Translations under genes and position numbers: made by a program
Notes under the pieces: generated by a model
What the model was told of the DNA's origin: nothing
Databases searched by the model: none
Seen by the model: the letters and a program-made list of their open reading frames with translations, nothing else
Assembly (NCBI GenBank): GCA_007644065.1
Contig: VJWN01000004.1
Location: 1,178,001 to 1,242,000 of the forward strand
DNA from: Margaritispora aquatica
Lineage: Eukaryota > Ascomycota > Leotiomycetes > Helotiales > Discinellaceae
Direction: 5' to 3'
Length of the DNA stretch: 64,000 nt
Part shown: positions 10,905 to 25,688 of the stretch, in pieces
Layout: each line of letters opens with the position of its first letter
Numbering within the stretch: position 1 is the first letter of the stretch

Positions 10905-11956
10905 TCACTCTGGCACTTCCACCTTCCCGATCCTCAACTTACTCCAATCCTTCTCAAAACCACTCTCAATATGCGGCAGCGGTCCCATCGGCGTAATAGC
11001 TTTCGGGTTAATACCCTCATGACTCTTGGAATACTACACACATCAGCACAACTCCTAATCATCGAGACAATACTTACATTTTCCTTAATATGCCTGAAAT
11101 CAGTCGTCTCCTTAAATCCAGGCACGTTCCAGTACAAGTTTTTCAGCCAGTTATGCATCACCGGATAATCATGTCGTATGGTCCCCAGATTACACTTGAA
11201 ATGCTGGACATAGATCACATCGAACCTGATCAACGTCGGGTACAGTCGCAAATCCAGCTCAGTCATCTCAGATCCCAGCACGTATGGTCCTCCATTCTTC
11301 GCAATAAGCTCTTCCATCCGATTTAAAGCCTTAAACAACGGCACAACATTCTTGTTGTATGTCTCTTGATCTTTGGCAAAACCGGCTTTGTAAACGCCAA
11401 AGTTGATGTCTCCCTGCATCCATTGCCCAATCTCGTCTATTTCTTTCCGCAGATTTTCAGGGTAGAAATCCAGCTTCTTGTATTCTTCTGGCAGAATAGA
11501 GTTCCACCCGGTATTGAAGTTCCGCAAGATCTCGAGACTCTCGTTATTCACCATCCGGTTTGTCTTTGTATCCCACAGAACCGGCACACTGAACCTTCCT
11601 TTATAATCCTTATTGTCCTTGAAATAAACTTCATGCATATACTCGCTTCCAAACAGCTTGTCTTCCGTCGCACCTTCATATGGATCCTCTGCGGTTGGAA
11701 ACTTCCATCCTGGCCAACCATTGTCGTCGCCTTTAGGGTATGGCTTCACGATGGAAAGATCGATGAGCCCCGTTAAGCCTTTGAGATGGCGGATGAGATT
11801 CGCGCGATGCGCAAAGGGGCAGAAAAGGCCTGTGTTTTTGAGCAGTTTGATATCTCTCATTTGAGTCTTCTAACCTATATACAAATGGTATCGTCCTTTC
11901 TCGGGCGGATACTGTCCTCCCTCTTCGATCTGGCCATGCCATGCACCTGGATCCAT
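10905..11956 (-). CDS. Glutathionyl-hydroquinone reductase / omega-Xi class glutathione S-transferase (ECM4-like)
   Basis: Three exons (11956-11875, 11829-11078, 11033-10905) total 963 nt and give 320 residues. The start MDPGAWHGQIEEGGQYPPEK matches the N-terminus of this family, followed by GRYHLYIGLFCPFAHRANL. The CPFAHR motif supplies the catalytic Cys (CPWAHR in typical ECM4). The GST C-terminal helical domain follows (GGPYVLGSEMTELDLRLYPT; DYPVMHNWLKNLYWNVPGF), and the end SKSHEGINPKAITPMGPLP is a family signature. By family it reduces glutathionyl-quinones or acts as a thiol transferase in detoxification of aromatics, in the cytosol or mitochondria. The length is normal and the introns are 45 and 44 nt. 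Confidence 0.93.
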
Positions 11957-12769
11957 GATGTATTTTTGCAGCTGCAACTTACTGTTGGACGAATAGAAGG
12001 GGTATTGTTGTTATGGATTGTTTAATTGATTCTTATCACTGTTCCTTGTGATCATGCTGGAGGAGATTCCAGCTAGCATACCTAGCTTTGCGCATCAGCA
12101 CCACGAGAATTAACCAATCGGCAGAACCAGGGCAAGTTCAGATCCTAGCAAATGCTACTCGCTTAGTTACAGTTGTGCAAAGAATGAAGAATAAATATTT
12201 TTGCCAAAAATGGAAATTGCAAGCAAGTAGATTAGAATGCTTACAGCATCTAGCGCTGTTTGGATGTGCTATGGTTTCAGGTGCATCTAAAAGTGTGGTC
12301 ATGCTGCTTTTTATGGTCAACTTTTGACTTGAACTGATTTCACAAGAAAAGGATTCACAAAGTATTCCTAAGCGTTTTGTAAACAGTGCGATGACATTGG
12401 GAGATGTGAATGAAACGACATTAACTTGAGATAGTTCAAGTATTCTACTTTGTTGAGGAATTCTGACAGTGGGATATACTAAATTTTTCCAAGTTATCAA
12501 TTCTTCGCCTGACGAAAATGCGAAACGACAATCTTCAAGTGCTCACCCCTCACAACACCACTTTTAAATCCGGGGAAGGTCGGTCAGGATGCATATATAT
12601 AGTTTAGATTATTTCAGAGGAATATTCGCTAAACTTAATAAGCTTCTCTTCCTCTAGCTTCGCTAACTGAATTCACGAAGGAAGGAGATAGCTCTCGTTC
12701 GTACCTGCTCGCAACACTTAAACATGGACTGATCGCAATAATGATTCTTACTCTGCATTCTAAAGCATC
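11957..12769. other. Intergenic, no gene seen
   Basis: Divergent upstream region between the minus-strand GST-like gene and the plus-strand hypothetical gene. Only shadow frames. Confidence 0.5.
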
Positions 12770-12802
12770 ATGCTCAGATCCATTGCAACCATAATACTTA
12801 AC

Positions 12803-13811
12803 ATGTCTAATACTGAGACTCAAGCAGAGAAGAAGCTCTTCACATCCCTAATGAAAAATTTGGATAAACGCTGCTTACTACTAGCCAACTATCTGTCAAA
12901 GATAACAACGCAGCAGGATCCAGACGGCGACATTCCAGAACCAGACGTAGAATACAATGAGTCTGAAACTATAGTGGTCGATACAGGGGCTATTGATGAT
13001 GATGATGATGCCGAAGAGGACGAGTACACCTTTGCAGCAGAAGACCAGATCCTTGTTGCTCAGCTTGAAAACTACATGTATCTCGGTCTGTTCATCCACC
13101 CTTTCACAATTACTCATACCTAATACGAAGCAGCATGTGCAGGCGATGAGTCAAGCTTGGAGAGAAGCGAAGATCTCATTCAATTGGTCTTTTGTCCGGA
13201 TTTCGGTCCCGTACTTGCTATGATGCTTCACAACATCCGGTGGTTGATTGTGAAAGCGAAGCTGCAGACTGATGTTATTGATTCCACGACTGAAGGACCT
13301 ACAGACTATTACGTCAGTACATCAGTGGCCGATATTGAGAATCGGAGTGCTGATGATTGTTAATTCTAGATGACTGTACATAAATACAGAGAAAAAATCT
13401 CCGATCTCATTGAACGTTGGACGTTGGCCGAGCAAAGACACATTCGAAAGATCAAGTATGTGACCTGTCCGAATTTCTCGGGGAATTCTAGCACGAGATC
13501 CAAAATTCTAGAAAGGTACTAACAGCTCAATTACACAGAACCCTGCACAAAGAAGGTCTGAAAAGGCTCCAGAAAGCCGAGTTTGAAAAGGTTCGTTTTG
13601 GATGGACTCTCATCACACCCGAAGTAATACAAGAGGAGTTTGATGTGGAAAAAGAAAAGGCAAAGGCGAGGGTAAGCTGTGTTAATGCATCTATCCTCCA
13701 AAGTCTGACTTGATCAAGAGAGATCGATGCTTACAAAAAATTCGGCATGACGATTTGCTTAAAAACATGGGTCCGCTAAACAGTATCAAATTAGGCGGAT
13801 CTGAGGAATAG
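12803..13811 (+). CDS. Hypothetical acidic, helical protein (five exons)
   Basis: Five exons (12803-13085, 13131-13312, 13370-13455, 13539-13671, 13719-13811) sum to 777 nt, 258 residues, with no stop and consistent phases; this supports a real gene. It starts MSNTETQAEKKLFTSLMKN (an upstream in-frame ATG at 12770 is also possible). It has a strongly acidic run (DDDDDAEEDE, about residue 70), then a hydrophobic stretch (LIQLVFCPDFGPVLAMML) and a charged helical C-terminus rich in Lys and Glu. I do not recognise the family. The first intron has a weak donor (GTCTGT) and its exact ends could shift. The third intron has a good GTATGT donor and ACTAAC branch point. Confidence 0.6.
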
Positions 13812-14091
13812 CAAGCCCGAGACTCACCTTGAGTCAAGCATACTGTCTCTGAGAAATGTAAAATTGAGTTTTGGTGTTGTATATCATTTGGGAGTTACTT
13901 TAGGATTATTGTGCAGGACTTGGAAACTTGATTGGATTGAACAGGGCACACTTGAATAAAGTTTTAATTCAGCAGCCATGCTCACAACCTGGCGTCCTAG
14001 TGTTATGCGAATGATAGAATGCTAATAAATGTGCTAAGCCAGCATGCACATTGAAATCTATTCACCATCGTGGCCAAGGAGCAAAGCCTCG

Positions 14092-15314
14092 CTAAATTTC
14101 CTTGAGGATATAAGAAAAGTGATCGTTCTGCAATGAAATGAATAGGCTCTAGATCCAATGATGGCACAATCAGACCCTGTTTTATTCTTAACCTTGGATC
14201 TCTGACTCACCATATGCAAAGATGTTTGTATGAAGATGCTGCAGAAGAGCCGTGAAAACCCGGAGTCTCCCGTGGACCACATATCGCAAGGCTCAGATGC
14301 TTCCCGATGCCAAAATGTCTTCAGCTTAAGGAGTTTGTTCGAAGCACGCAGGCAATCTGCAATATTACTCCAGATAGCGATGCCTCTTTTGTACAACTTC
14401 TCCATCTCCACTGGACCAAGGTCGCTTCGAGACTATGAAAACTTGAGCTGAGACAACTAGGTTTATGTTGAATGGAAACTTACATGTTTGACGTATAACC
14501 CCAGCCCCAGAAGAAGATTCATCTGCTGGTATTTGGAACCAGCCGGATTTTGGGTACAGAGGATAAAAGACTCCCCATGGATGTTCTGTCCGTAGCAAAT
14601 GTTGGTTTTGACATTGAGCAGAAGATCCATATGCAAGATTGTGGATGACTTTGAAAAGTCGATAGCTGGTAGGCATTGTACGCTTTGGATACTTGATAGC
14701 ATAAGCTTCGCAGAGCAAGGTCTCATGTTTGCATTTCCAGCTTTGGGCAACGTGCATGTAGAACGCCTTGTAATCACATGCTCCACTTTCAAATGCCTCC
14801 AGAAGATCCAAGCTACGATTTTGCTTGACCATCAAATCAAGATTTGTACGATACTATAACCTATGAGCAGAACAACGTAACATTGACAAAGCAAGCACCT
14901 ACCAGTACCACCAATTCCTTTCGAGTGGCTTCCACACGGGCCTCGGAACTTCTGGTGTCTTCAGACCGACGCTCTGGGAGTTCTACTTTGATTTTCTGAC
15001 CTTCCACAACGTCCGTCTGTGGGATAGGGATGACAAGATCTTGAAAGAGAATTGACAGAGTGTCCAAGCTCTTTCTAACTTGCTTGAGCAAAGACTCCAG
15101 CTCTGCGATTTTGTTGGAAACTTCCCCTAGAAGTAAACATGCTGCAGCACCTTGAGGGACGTTGTATCTTACCCATATTGAACCTATCAGACCTCCACAC
15201 TACAAGTTGACGAGTTTGAGGATTGACTTGCTCCTTGTATGTGGCAAAATTGACTTGTGTTGACGCAATACTCTGAGAAGTGCTTAGAGGAAGTTGCACT
15301 TTAAAGAGCAGCAC
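14092..15314 (-). CDS. Hypothetical multi-exon protein, N-terminus unresolved
   Basis: At least five exons on the minus strand can be joined in phase. The first identifiable exon starts near 15314 after an acceptor-like CAATAG and carries no ATG, so the true first exon lies upstream and was not found. Introns: GTAAGA...CTAG after FNMG; GTAGGT...TATAG after KELVVL; GTAAGT...CCAG after VIRQT; GTGAGT...GCAG after SLHM. The stop is at 14092-14094. The N-terminal half is helical and amphipathic (VSNKIAELESLLKQVRKSLD). The middle has Cys, His and Trp residues (VAQSWKCKHETLLCEAYAIK). No domain is recognised; fungal STAND-type N-terminal helical domains have a similar look, but I cannot claim that. 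Confidence 0.5.
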
Positions 15315-15584
15315 CTATTGTTTAGCTTTGCTGCTGTAGACAAAAATGAAGATGATTGTGTCTGATGATGACAGTGAAATATAGCGAGATTTTGTGTAAA
15401 GACTAAATAGAGAAAGGTGAATGAGAGAAAGGTGAGCTAGAAACCGTCATTTGCACAACATCAAGATAGCGATGGGTTGTATGAGGAAGTCCTGAATCTG
15501 GCAATTCAGTACTTCCACAGCTAAGGAGGTTTCCATATGTAAGACCTCTAATGACGCTTGCTCTAACTGATAGACAAGTGGAAT

Positions 15585-16614
15585 TCAAATCCTTGTGGCG
15601 CGACGTTTCTTGTTGAAAACATCCTTTTCTTCTTGCGTGAGAGCAGCCCATTTTTCGCGACGACGTGCAAGACGCTTCTCTCTACTCCTGGGGTCTCTGC
15701 ATGGATCAACCAAAGCCTAGGGAATTAGCATGCGAACGACTAGCATAAGAGAGAAAAGTTATAAGTTCGAGGCTGAGGACTTACGCTATGAGTGCATGCC
15801 CCCTTCCAGTTGAGGAGATCGGCAGACCAGACCCCTAAGTCTCGCAACTCTTGAGGAGCATTCTCGGCGTACGCACCTAGCCACGCGGTATAAACAGATT
15901 CCCCAACATAGACAATTTTCCGCGCCTTCATAAGAGTATCCTCATCTGCGGTTAACAATTCAATGTCATCAACTTCCATTCCGGTAAACCAACAGTCTTC
16001 CTGTTTTTCTTCATTATAGACAGTGTGCGTTTCGTGTTGGGAAAGACGGTAATGGAAAGATTTCAAATTGCTCTTATTCTTGATATGTGACTGATGGCCG
16101 TTAATACGACCGTCGAGACCTGCCTTAGACCTAGCACTGCTCGCAGACCCGATGTAAAGACGATTTGAACGACGATTGTTTCCGGAATGAAAGGTGTGTC
16201 CGTATATGCCTTTGCTTCAATTAGTGGTAGAAACATAGTTAAGTGGACTGAATAATACCTACCGGCTAAACTTGACTTGCAACGTTTAAATTGCATAAGC
16301 TCAACGAATCGTGGTGCTTGAACCCTATTGAGCATCGATTTCATCCTAGGAACTGTGTACCTTGCAATCAATTCACACCACTCCTCTAATGTCTTTTCGC
16401 CGAGGATTTCATCCCATTGCTCTGAAACGTGTGTTTTTTCGACTGCTTCGAATAATTCAAGAAGACGCTCGTAATAAAGACTCAAATCTTCCAATGGATC
16501 ATCAGAAGTGTCTTGAGCATCCTCCCAATCAGAGTCGTCGGAAGAACTAGTGGCATCAGAAGTATCATAAGCATCAGTGCCGCCGTTGACTTCGATCATC
16601 ATGTGCATGTCCAT
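15585..16614 (-). CDS. GIY-YIG domain protein with basic C-terminal module
   Basis: Exons 16614-16263, 16209-15785 and 15716-15585 give 302 residues in frame. Residues about 1-40 are acidic and Ser/Asp-rich (DATSSSDDSDWEDAQD), followed by a helical region. The second exon opens with AGIYGHTFHSGNNRRSNRLY, continuing IGSASS, then GLDGRINGHQSHIK. This is the G-I-Y ... Y-I-G pair plus the conserved Arg of GIY-YIG nuclease domains. The last exon is a strongly basic helix (CRDPRSREKRLARRREKWAA, then LTQEEKDVFNKKRR), plausibly nucleic-acid binding or a nuclear signal. By family GIY-YIG domains cut DNA, but the role of these stand-alone fungal proteins is not known to me. The frame stays open upstream to about 17193, so the start could be earlier, though that sequence does not look like protein. 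Confidence 0.75.
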
Positions 16615-19600
16615 CACTGAATATTGAGACTCGTCACAATGGAACGACTGTAGGGGGACCAGAGAGAAATATGGCAAGAGACAACCACACAAATTTGACA
16701 ATTCAGGAAGCCCTTTGGTAGTCAGCATCGGTATGAACAGTTTCGCAAGCACATTTACCTGGTAGCTTATCTGACGGTTATCATGGCATCTCGGAGGGAG
16801 GAGATGTGGCATAGAGGAGCGGATTGATGGAAATGAAACAGACAGGTGACTGAGCACCGGTGAGAGGTACCTAAATCTGTTGTTAAAAGAGGAAGGCAAG
16901 ACCCAGAGGTTTGGATATCGACGAGGGGCACCACTCGATTGTCGTTGAAGGGAAAGAGGCGCCCGAGCAAAACTTACACGATCGCATGGTGACTGGAATA
17001 TGGAAGTGACCATTTCTCTTTCTGATGTGTAAGGATATAAGATCTTGATTTTGTTTTTTGGTGCTGAAGTGATTGCTTTAGGATGGAGAAATGCGCCGGT
17101 GCGAAACCGGGAAGAATCTGACACAGGACAAGTTGGCGCCATGACAACTGCCTGTAAAAATACAAATAAAAATACATGAACAAAAAATTGCAATGCGAGA
17201 GCTCTCTCTACACGACCACATTGAGCCAGAGCCCTTCGTGGTCGTGTAGGTTGTTGATTGAAGGTTGATGAGATGGTCTGCTGGAGAATACAGGCACGCT
17301 ACCCTACCTAAGCGACACGAGGAGTCACATGACATGAAACTCATCACCCTATAAGATAACGTCAATCTTCTGCGACGTCCTCGGTAAGGATGCCTATGAG
17401 TTTGCATTGCAGACGGCGTAGGACTACTGAGGAATATTCGATTAATAACTTCCAGATCCACTCATAACGCGCGGTATGAGTACTGTGGATGATCTGGGTG
17501 GTAAGATCTTACATAGAGTGCTATCCTAGGCACGGAGCTGGACTGGGCAGGTGCACATGTGGACTTGACGGAAACATCAATAGACCTGACTGCTCAAATC
17601 TTAGAATTATTTCGGTACATACAATGTATGCTTAAGCAGGAAACCTCGTAATCTCAATCTGAGTTCCAAGATGTCTATCGTAGCTTAGGGCCAAACCATG
17701 CAGAGCATGTCCAAGTTTGAAGCGTCATGGAGTTAGATATTGGTCTTACTTTGATCAATATTGACAGCAGAGAGATACAACAGCGTAAAAGCTGGGAAAG
17801 GCACATAACAGGATAGTATTATGTGGACAAACGAGGGCATTGAATATGAAACTAAATATACTTGAAATTCGGAAAAGTCTACGGTGTTACGTGCAGGGCA
17901 CGACGAGTTTCGCTACAATTCCCTCTAGCTGATACTGAAATAATCGAAACGGAGACCAGAACTTCAAGCTCGGGTGGTAATGAAGCAGATAGTGACGGCT
18001 AGTGTGCAGGTATTTCGTAGGAGATTGCAATTACGAAACGTGAGACATGTTCTTGCTTCAGAGTAGGTGAGGGGATGAATCTGCATCTAACAGTGACTCT
18101 GTCGCAAAATAGATATAGATACCATTGTCGAGTATGGATTAGAATCATCCTCATTCGGTTGAGGCTCAATCGAATGTGGAGAGGAACGAGGACGACAGAA
18201 GAACCATCTCATGTGCTCATTGCAGCTTGAAGTATTGCACACTTGTTTAAAGGATGCGAGAAGAGTGTGTATGAGCCGAGGCGAAAGAAGTGGCACAGAT
18301 GACATCTGAATGCACCAACGAGCAACTAAGCTCATCCAATACTCTCCAGACTTGGAGGTGCAAGGAAGGTGCTGATTTTCACAAACATTAAGCAGCTCGA
18401 GGGCGTCTAATGGCGTTGTCGTACTGCGACATACATTTGATAAAATACCACTATTTTGGATGGAAGTCGAGGGAAGCCCCGTTTGCACTACTTTCAGGAA
18501 TTCCAAATAATTGAACACAAGTAGGATATCCCGGCTAATGAAATTCGACCATCTTCAATCGTATGAAGAGCTTGCATCGAGGTGACAGAGTGAAATAAGC
18601 AGATAGATATAGCTAGAACAATACTACTGATAATTATACAATAATAACGACCTGAGGATGGGGGGAATGGCAACTAGAACCCTCCTCATATGCTTGCCTA
18701 ATCGCTTGGCGCAAGTTTACGGAGGCGAGATCCCTAGGTTGATGTAATTAGATATGTTTTGCATTGGAGAGATCTTTGAACAGGCCGTTGGGAAGCTGAT
18801 GGTGGTTGTTGGTGTAATCAATGAACGTGATGAATCATCAAGGCCATTAGTAGGGCGGAGGTTCGGACTTGGACGGACACTTGGTGCATGCTGTTAGCTA
18901 TATCTATAAACCAGTGGTGAGGGAATGTAATAAATGGGAGCTAAGTTAGATATTCAAAATTGCTGTCTGATGTTGTAGACTTGTGTACATTTTACAGGAA
19001 TTGTAGTGAGTAGCAGTAATTCGCCCATCAACGATGACACGAGATAAAATCAGCTATGAAATTGAACTTTGCAGCCTTTGATCTTGAAATTGGAAGCATA
19101 AGAATGACAAGCCTTCTTTGCTGAGTTGAAGTACCTACGGAGGAATTATTTAATTGCAGAAAAGAGCAGCTGGGTGGAAAGCTTTTTGGGCGAACTATGC
19201 GGAAAAGCGCTCTAAGAAAGCATCTATGAAGGCCTCTCCAGTGGTTGCGGAGGAGACCCGTAAGGATATTATCCTGTTAGAATATACTTGATTCGGTGCA
19301 TACAGAGTGGAGATATGGACTGCTGAGGCACTTTTGGCAGGATCGGCACCTCACGGAAGCATTCACTCTGGCTTCCCGCCAGACAGTCTCCGGGAACTGT
19401 TCTCGAGTGAACGCTTGGAAACGCTCTCAAAGCAGTCGGGTAAGTAGTATGACAGCGTGTGCTCTTGGTGTTGTCTTGCTGTCGACAAGGGATTCCTCGA
19501 GGATCTTGTTCTGCTAGCCTCCATTGACAAGTCTCTTCACGATTGATCACGCAGCATGAAGCGCATTATTGATTCAGGAGACAAGGGTTTGCATTGGTAC

Positions 19601-19703
19601 TTTTCCGAAGAGAGCAAATCTAACTAACCCATGCATCTGATCTCCCCACAACAGCAATGCCTTCCTCGTACACCCCCCAACCATCGGACAACCATTGTCG
19701 GGT
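16615..19703. other. Long intergenic region, 3.1 kb, possibly with a decayed gene
   Basis: No recognisable family. Two weak signals were noted. A 143-codon minus frame (18087-18518) has a protein-like composition but no domain. On the plus strand at about 19150-19500, two coding-looking stretches (GWKAFWANYAEKRSKKAS and a later Leu/Glu-rich stretch) are separated by GTAAGG...ACAG and followed by GTAAGT, but the frame cannot be closed. It may be a gene remnant. Confidence 0.35.
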
Positions 19704-21801
<2,098 letters not shown>

Positions 21802-21865
21802 GATTGCGGTTGGATTATTGACAGTTTATGTGTGGTTTTTTGGTTTTCTTTCGAAGAGGTTGAAT

Positions 21866-21935
21866 CTGTAGAAGGATGATGTTAGAAGGAAGTCTTTGAA
21901 GTAGAATAGAAGTTGAAGGAGGGGGGAAGGCTTAC
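21866..21935 (-). other. Probable 5'-UTR intron of TEF1
   Basis: A GTAAGC donor at 21935 and a CTACAG acceptor at 21866 bracket 70 nt, about 65 bases upstream of the TEF1 ATG. A leader intron is common in fungal TEF1 genes; position and use are inferred from signals only. Confidence 0.5.
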
Positions 21936-24900
21936 TGCACAGAGTGATTGCTTGAATCAAGGTATGTGCGACAATTTTTTTCAGAAGATGTGCGAAGAGT
22001 TGGAAAGGTTAAGTAGGCGTGGGAACGGCGCCAAAACAGAAACGAAGCTAGACTCGTTTAGATTAGCGGGGTCGTGAGTCAAAGCTCAATCATGTGATAA
22101 ATGGGCTTTTTTCTTGAATTCACGTTGAATGTTGGGGGAACGAGCCAATCAGGGTGAGATAAATAGTGGTGGGGCTCGGTTCAGCCTGCTTTGCCCCTCA
22201 CCGGGCTGACTTTTTCCTTCCAGCACTCAAAATTCACGCAAGCATAAGGGACGTTCTGAGGTCATTTCTGGTATCTTCTAAGATTCGTGGTCTCTTCCCT
22301 CTGGTGCAAGGCTACGATGTATGCGCTGCAGCTGTACTGAACTGGGTTGTTCGAAAGCCCAAAGTGGGCTCAAAATCATTCCCGCTCTTACCGCTGCAGA
22401 CCCTTGCGAACTAATCTTTCTTTTGATAATTCTCACGGTGCATTTAGGCATGTTACATCTCTTCGGCCCATACAAGTCCGCGCTTGGAAATTTGAAGCGG
22501 TTATTGGGTGATATCAGGTAATTTCTCAAAGCTTGATCGGACGTTAAGAAGAATCCATACAAATACACCTCTTATCCTTCCTCCAGAACTTCCTGTGAGT
22601 TGTGCTTTGACGTGAAAGTCTTGTGCTGGTATCAATTTGATGCAGATTGGGCAAAGCCGAGTGTGGTGGGTTCTTCAAGCTAAATGCTAGCCTCGTTAGC
22701 CATAACATCGCAGAAATCCGTGTGGAGGATATCGACGGCTTACAATTATCGTAATTATAGTCAGGATACAACAGCAATTAGATTCACATTGATAAATCCT
22801 CCGCTCGAATCGCACGGCATCTTCTCCCAAATATTCTCGCCGCTTGAGTCAATCGGTAAGCGTCCAGGTGGTTCCAGCCTCGAATTTTTACTTGCCACTA
22901 AAACAGATTTGCCTCGCCGAACTAAAGTCATATGCAAGATTGAAACATTTTCTGAGACCAAGCTGTAGATTTTCAATCGTAGGTATGCTTTGCGGCATCT
23001 GGCTTTGAAGTGACGAGGCGTACCAAGTAAATACCTAAAACAAAGGGCGAAGAAACATTGTGATGGTTTCGTCCTATCATGAAAATAGCAACCTTCAGTC
23101 CATTTGCAGAGAGGTTTTCGTTCCGGTAGTTTTGTCATTTGGGAGCGCGAATGTTTTATGGTTCGCAGCTTCGAAATGAAGTTATTTCCAGTCCAAGATC
23201 CCTTCCAACATGACCCATCTGCGATTCAAGGTTTATGTATCTGGTTCTATATTCTCTCTATTTAGTTTTCAAATACTGAACATACTTCCCTGATGTTCTA
23301 TTGTGGATAACTATCTTACCATTGAGCAGCTTAAAGGGCGAAAATCAAATGGTAAAATACTAAGCAAACTCTATCTCCCTCCCCTACAAACTTTTATCCA
23401 GTAGACTTGAGGACACCGTCACTTCTCTGCCCTACTTTCCTAGGCATTAAGATGTGTGATGCAAACATGGTGTACATAGTTTGATGCCTTCTTTTGGCGT
23501 TTACTCTGCCAGTTCTATAGCATTTGGTCATAGAAAGCTCTCACGGGTGTAGAGGAGCGTAGACATTCCACATCCTTGGCTTGAAATTTGCCCTGCGTAT
23601 ACACACGACGCACTATAGCAGGTTCTTTGGTTATCAATTGAAACAAGAAAGGATGCGGTGTTCCCAACCTGCTCATCCCAGTAGACCTCACCAAACCAGT
23701 CTACAAACACATCGACATGTCTCCTAATTCTGTAAATAGCAGAATAGTAACATATTTTCTTGACAGCCAATCTCTCTTCCAATCGCAAAACTCTTGAATC
23801 GCAAATTTGGTACACTTTAACCCATCTTCATGGCGAAATAACTAGGATCGGGTCTCACTCGCACTTTTATACAAATCTTCAAGATTACAGATTCAGCCTC
23901 CTTAATTGACCTATCTAAATCTAGATAGATGACCCTCCATCCATTCATCTAATTATTTTCTTGCCATCAGAGTGTCAAAGCCTCAATAATGTATGTTCTT
24001 GAGGTGTGTCACTTCTTGGACAAAACAGTGCGGTATTCCCCCATATCTATCAAGTCTCAACCCCTAGCTTTTAGAGATCAATATCTCAATCTTACAAACC
24101 TGCACTCACCGATATGATTGCACCCTTGGCTATCAAAAGCGAGTCGTTGAGTAAAATCTCACCAGCATCTCGCAAAATCAACCTCGTTAGACTAAATTAA
24201 GAGCTCAAGTTTTAGATGATTGTGGTAGTTGGGATACCTAGATTGCCTTCCGTGCGTTGGGAAAGGCAAGGGACTTGCTATCAATCGAGACTTGCTTGTT
24301 GTCAAGCATGTTTCTTTGAGGGGCCTAATATCCTCACACTTCTATCATAAAGATCGACTTCGAGATCCAAGGAAAAGCTAATCGAGGCTTCAAAGGCCAT
24401 TGACTAAGCCCTTACATAAGAACCAATTTAGAGATCAAGATCGAGATCAAGGAATAGATAGCCGAAATTTCAAGAACCATGTCCAAACATGTTGTCTACA
24501 GTTTGCCCACACACAAAGTTTGTAGGAGAGCAATGTGATTAACTTGCTATACTTTGTTCTTGAACGAATTAGGCGTACTAGCTGCAAGTACCTCGATTTC
24601 ACCTTGGTAATTTACTCGTCAGTCATAACCCAGTGATACTTCAACACAACTCATGGAGGTTCAGTTTCAAAAAAATCTTTTCCGCCTAAGCTTGCTATAC
24701 GTAAAATTTATTATCGCAACTATCAATAAGCTCTACTCGACATCGTGATAGTCTAGAAACCGAGAACAGAGTTCATGGGCTCAAATACCTTGTGTTCGGC
24801 ACCATTTTTGTAGTCTACTAGGCCTAGAAACTCTAGTCATTTCATGGTCCTAGAGTTGCTTGCACGGCTTTACATACCACTTGCAAGAGTTAAACCATGT

Positions 24901-25688
24901 ATTGAGCGATCTTTCCTCTAGAAAATAACAAAGCAATGCAATTGAGGGTCTTGACCATTGCTAAGCGAACCCCTCACTGCCTTTCAAGCCTAATTAGCAG
25001 AAGCACAGATACCCTCACAATGGTGCTTCTCACCTTCTGATTCTTCCGAGTCCTTGAGAGCTTACTCAAATTCGCAGTTAAGCCTCCTTTCCACTGCCAT
25101 TTATTGCTCTTATGAAGTTGTCAATTTCGTCTTCCCAATATGTCTGAAATCAGCAGCAGGCATAGCTCAGTTCGATGATGCTTCCTTCCTCACTCTCCCT
25201 CCCTCCTATTGCTCATATACCGTTTATCAAACCTACCAAGAGACTAAGGTGCTCTTGGTATTTATCTTTGGTCGTTAACGAAGCTATATTAACAAGTGAC
25301 ACGTACAGCAATTTCTACGGAAGGACCTTGAAGGCTGCTACTTTCAAGCAAATTGTGATGATATTGGAGTTCAAAAGCTTTGCTTGAGATTGAAGCAATA
25401 TTCAAACAGCGCTGTGAGCTGGGACAAGAATAGGCAGAGTACTCAGGTTTTCACTGGGTTCTCGGCATGCTGACCGAATGGTAGAAATATTCAAGTTTCC
25501 ATAGGAGAGGAATCGTCACTAAATGCGGGAATGTCGTGGTATAATGATAGTTCAAAATTTTCTGTGAATAGTTCCTGATAAGTGATGGATATAATGGTAT
25601 CTAACGCCACGCTATGCCACGCTCCCTGCCCATTTCCAAAGTTGGGTTCCCAAAGTCCCAAAATAAAATACACATTAAACCCCTCATC
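21936..25688. other. Long intergenic region, 3.75 kb
   Basis: The TEF1 promoter occupies the left end. Beyond it no gene is visible; frames are short and antisense-like. An imperfect direct repeat of about 50 bases (near 24347-24397 and 24432-24482) is the only structure noticed. The right end is the 3' flank of the permease. Confidence 0.5.

Noticed and set aside
16615..17193. Open frame extending the GIY-YIG gene upstream by about 190 codons
   Set aside because: No conserved or protein-like sequence there, and the MDMHMMIEV start right before the acidic domain is more natural. Not excluded without transcripts.
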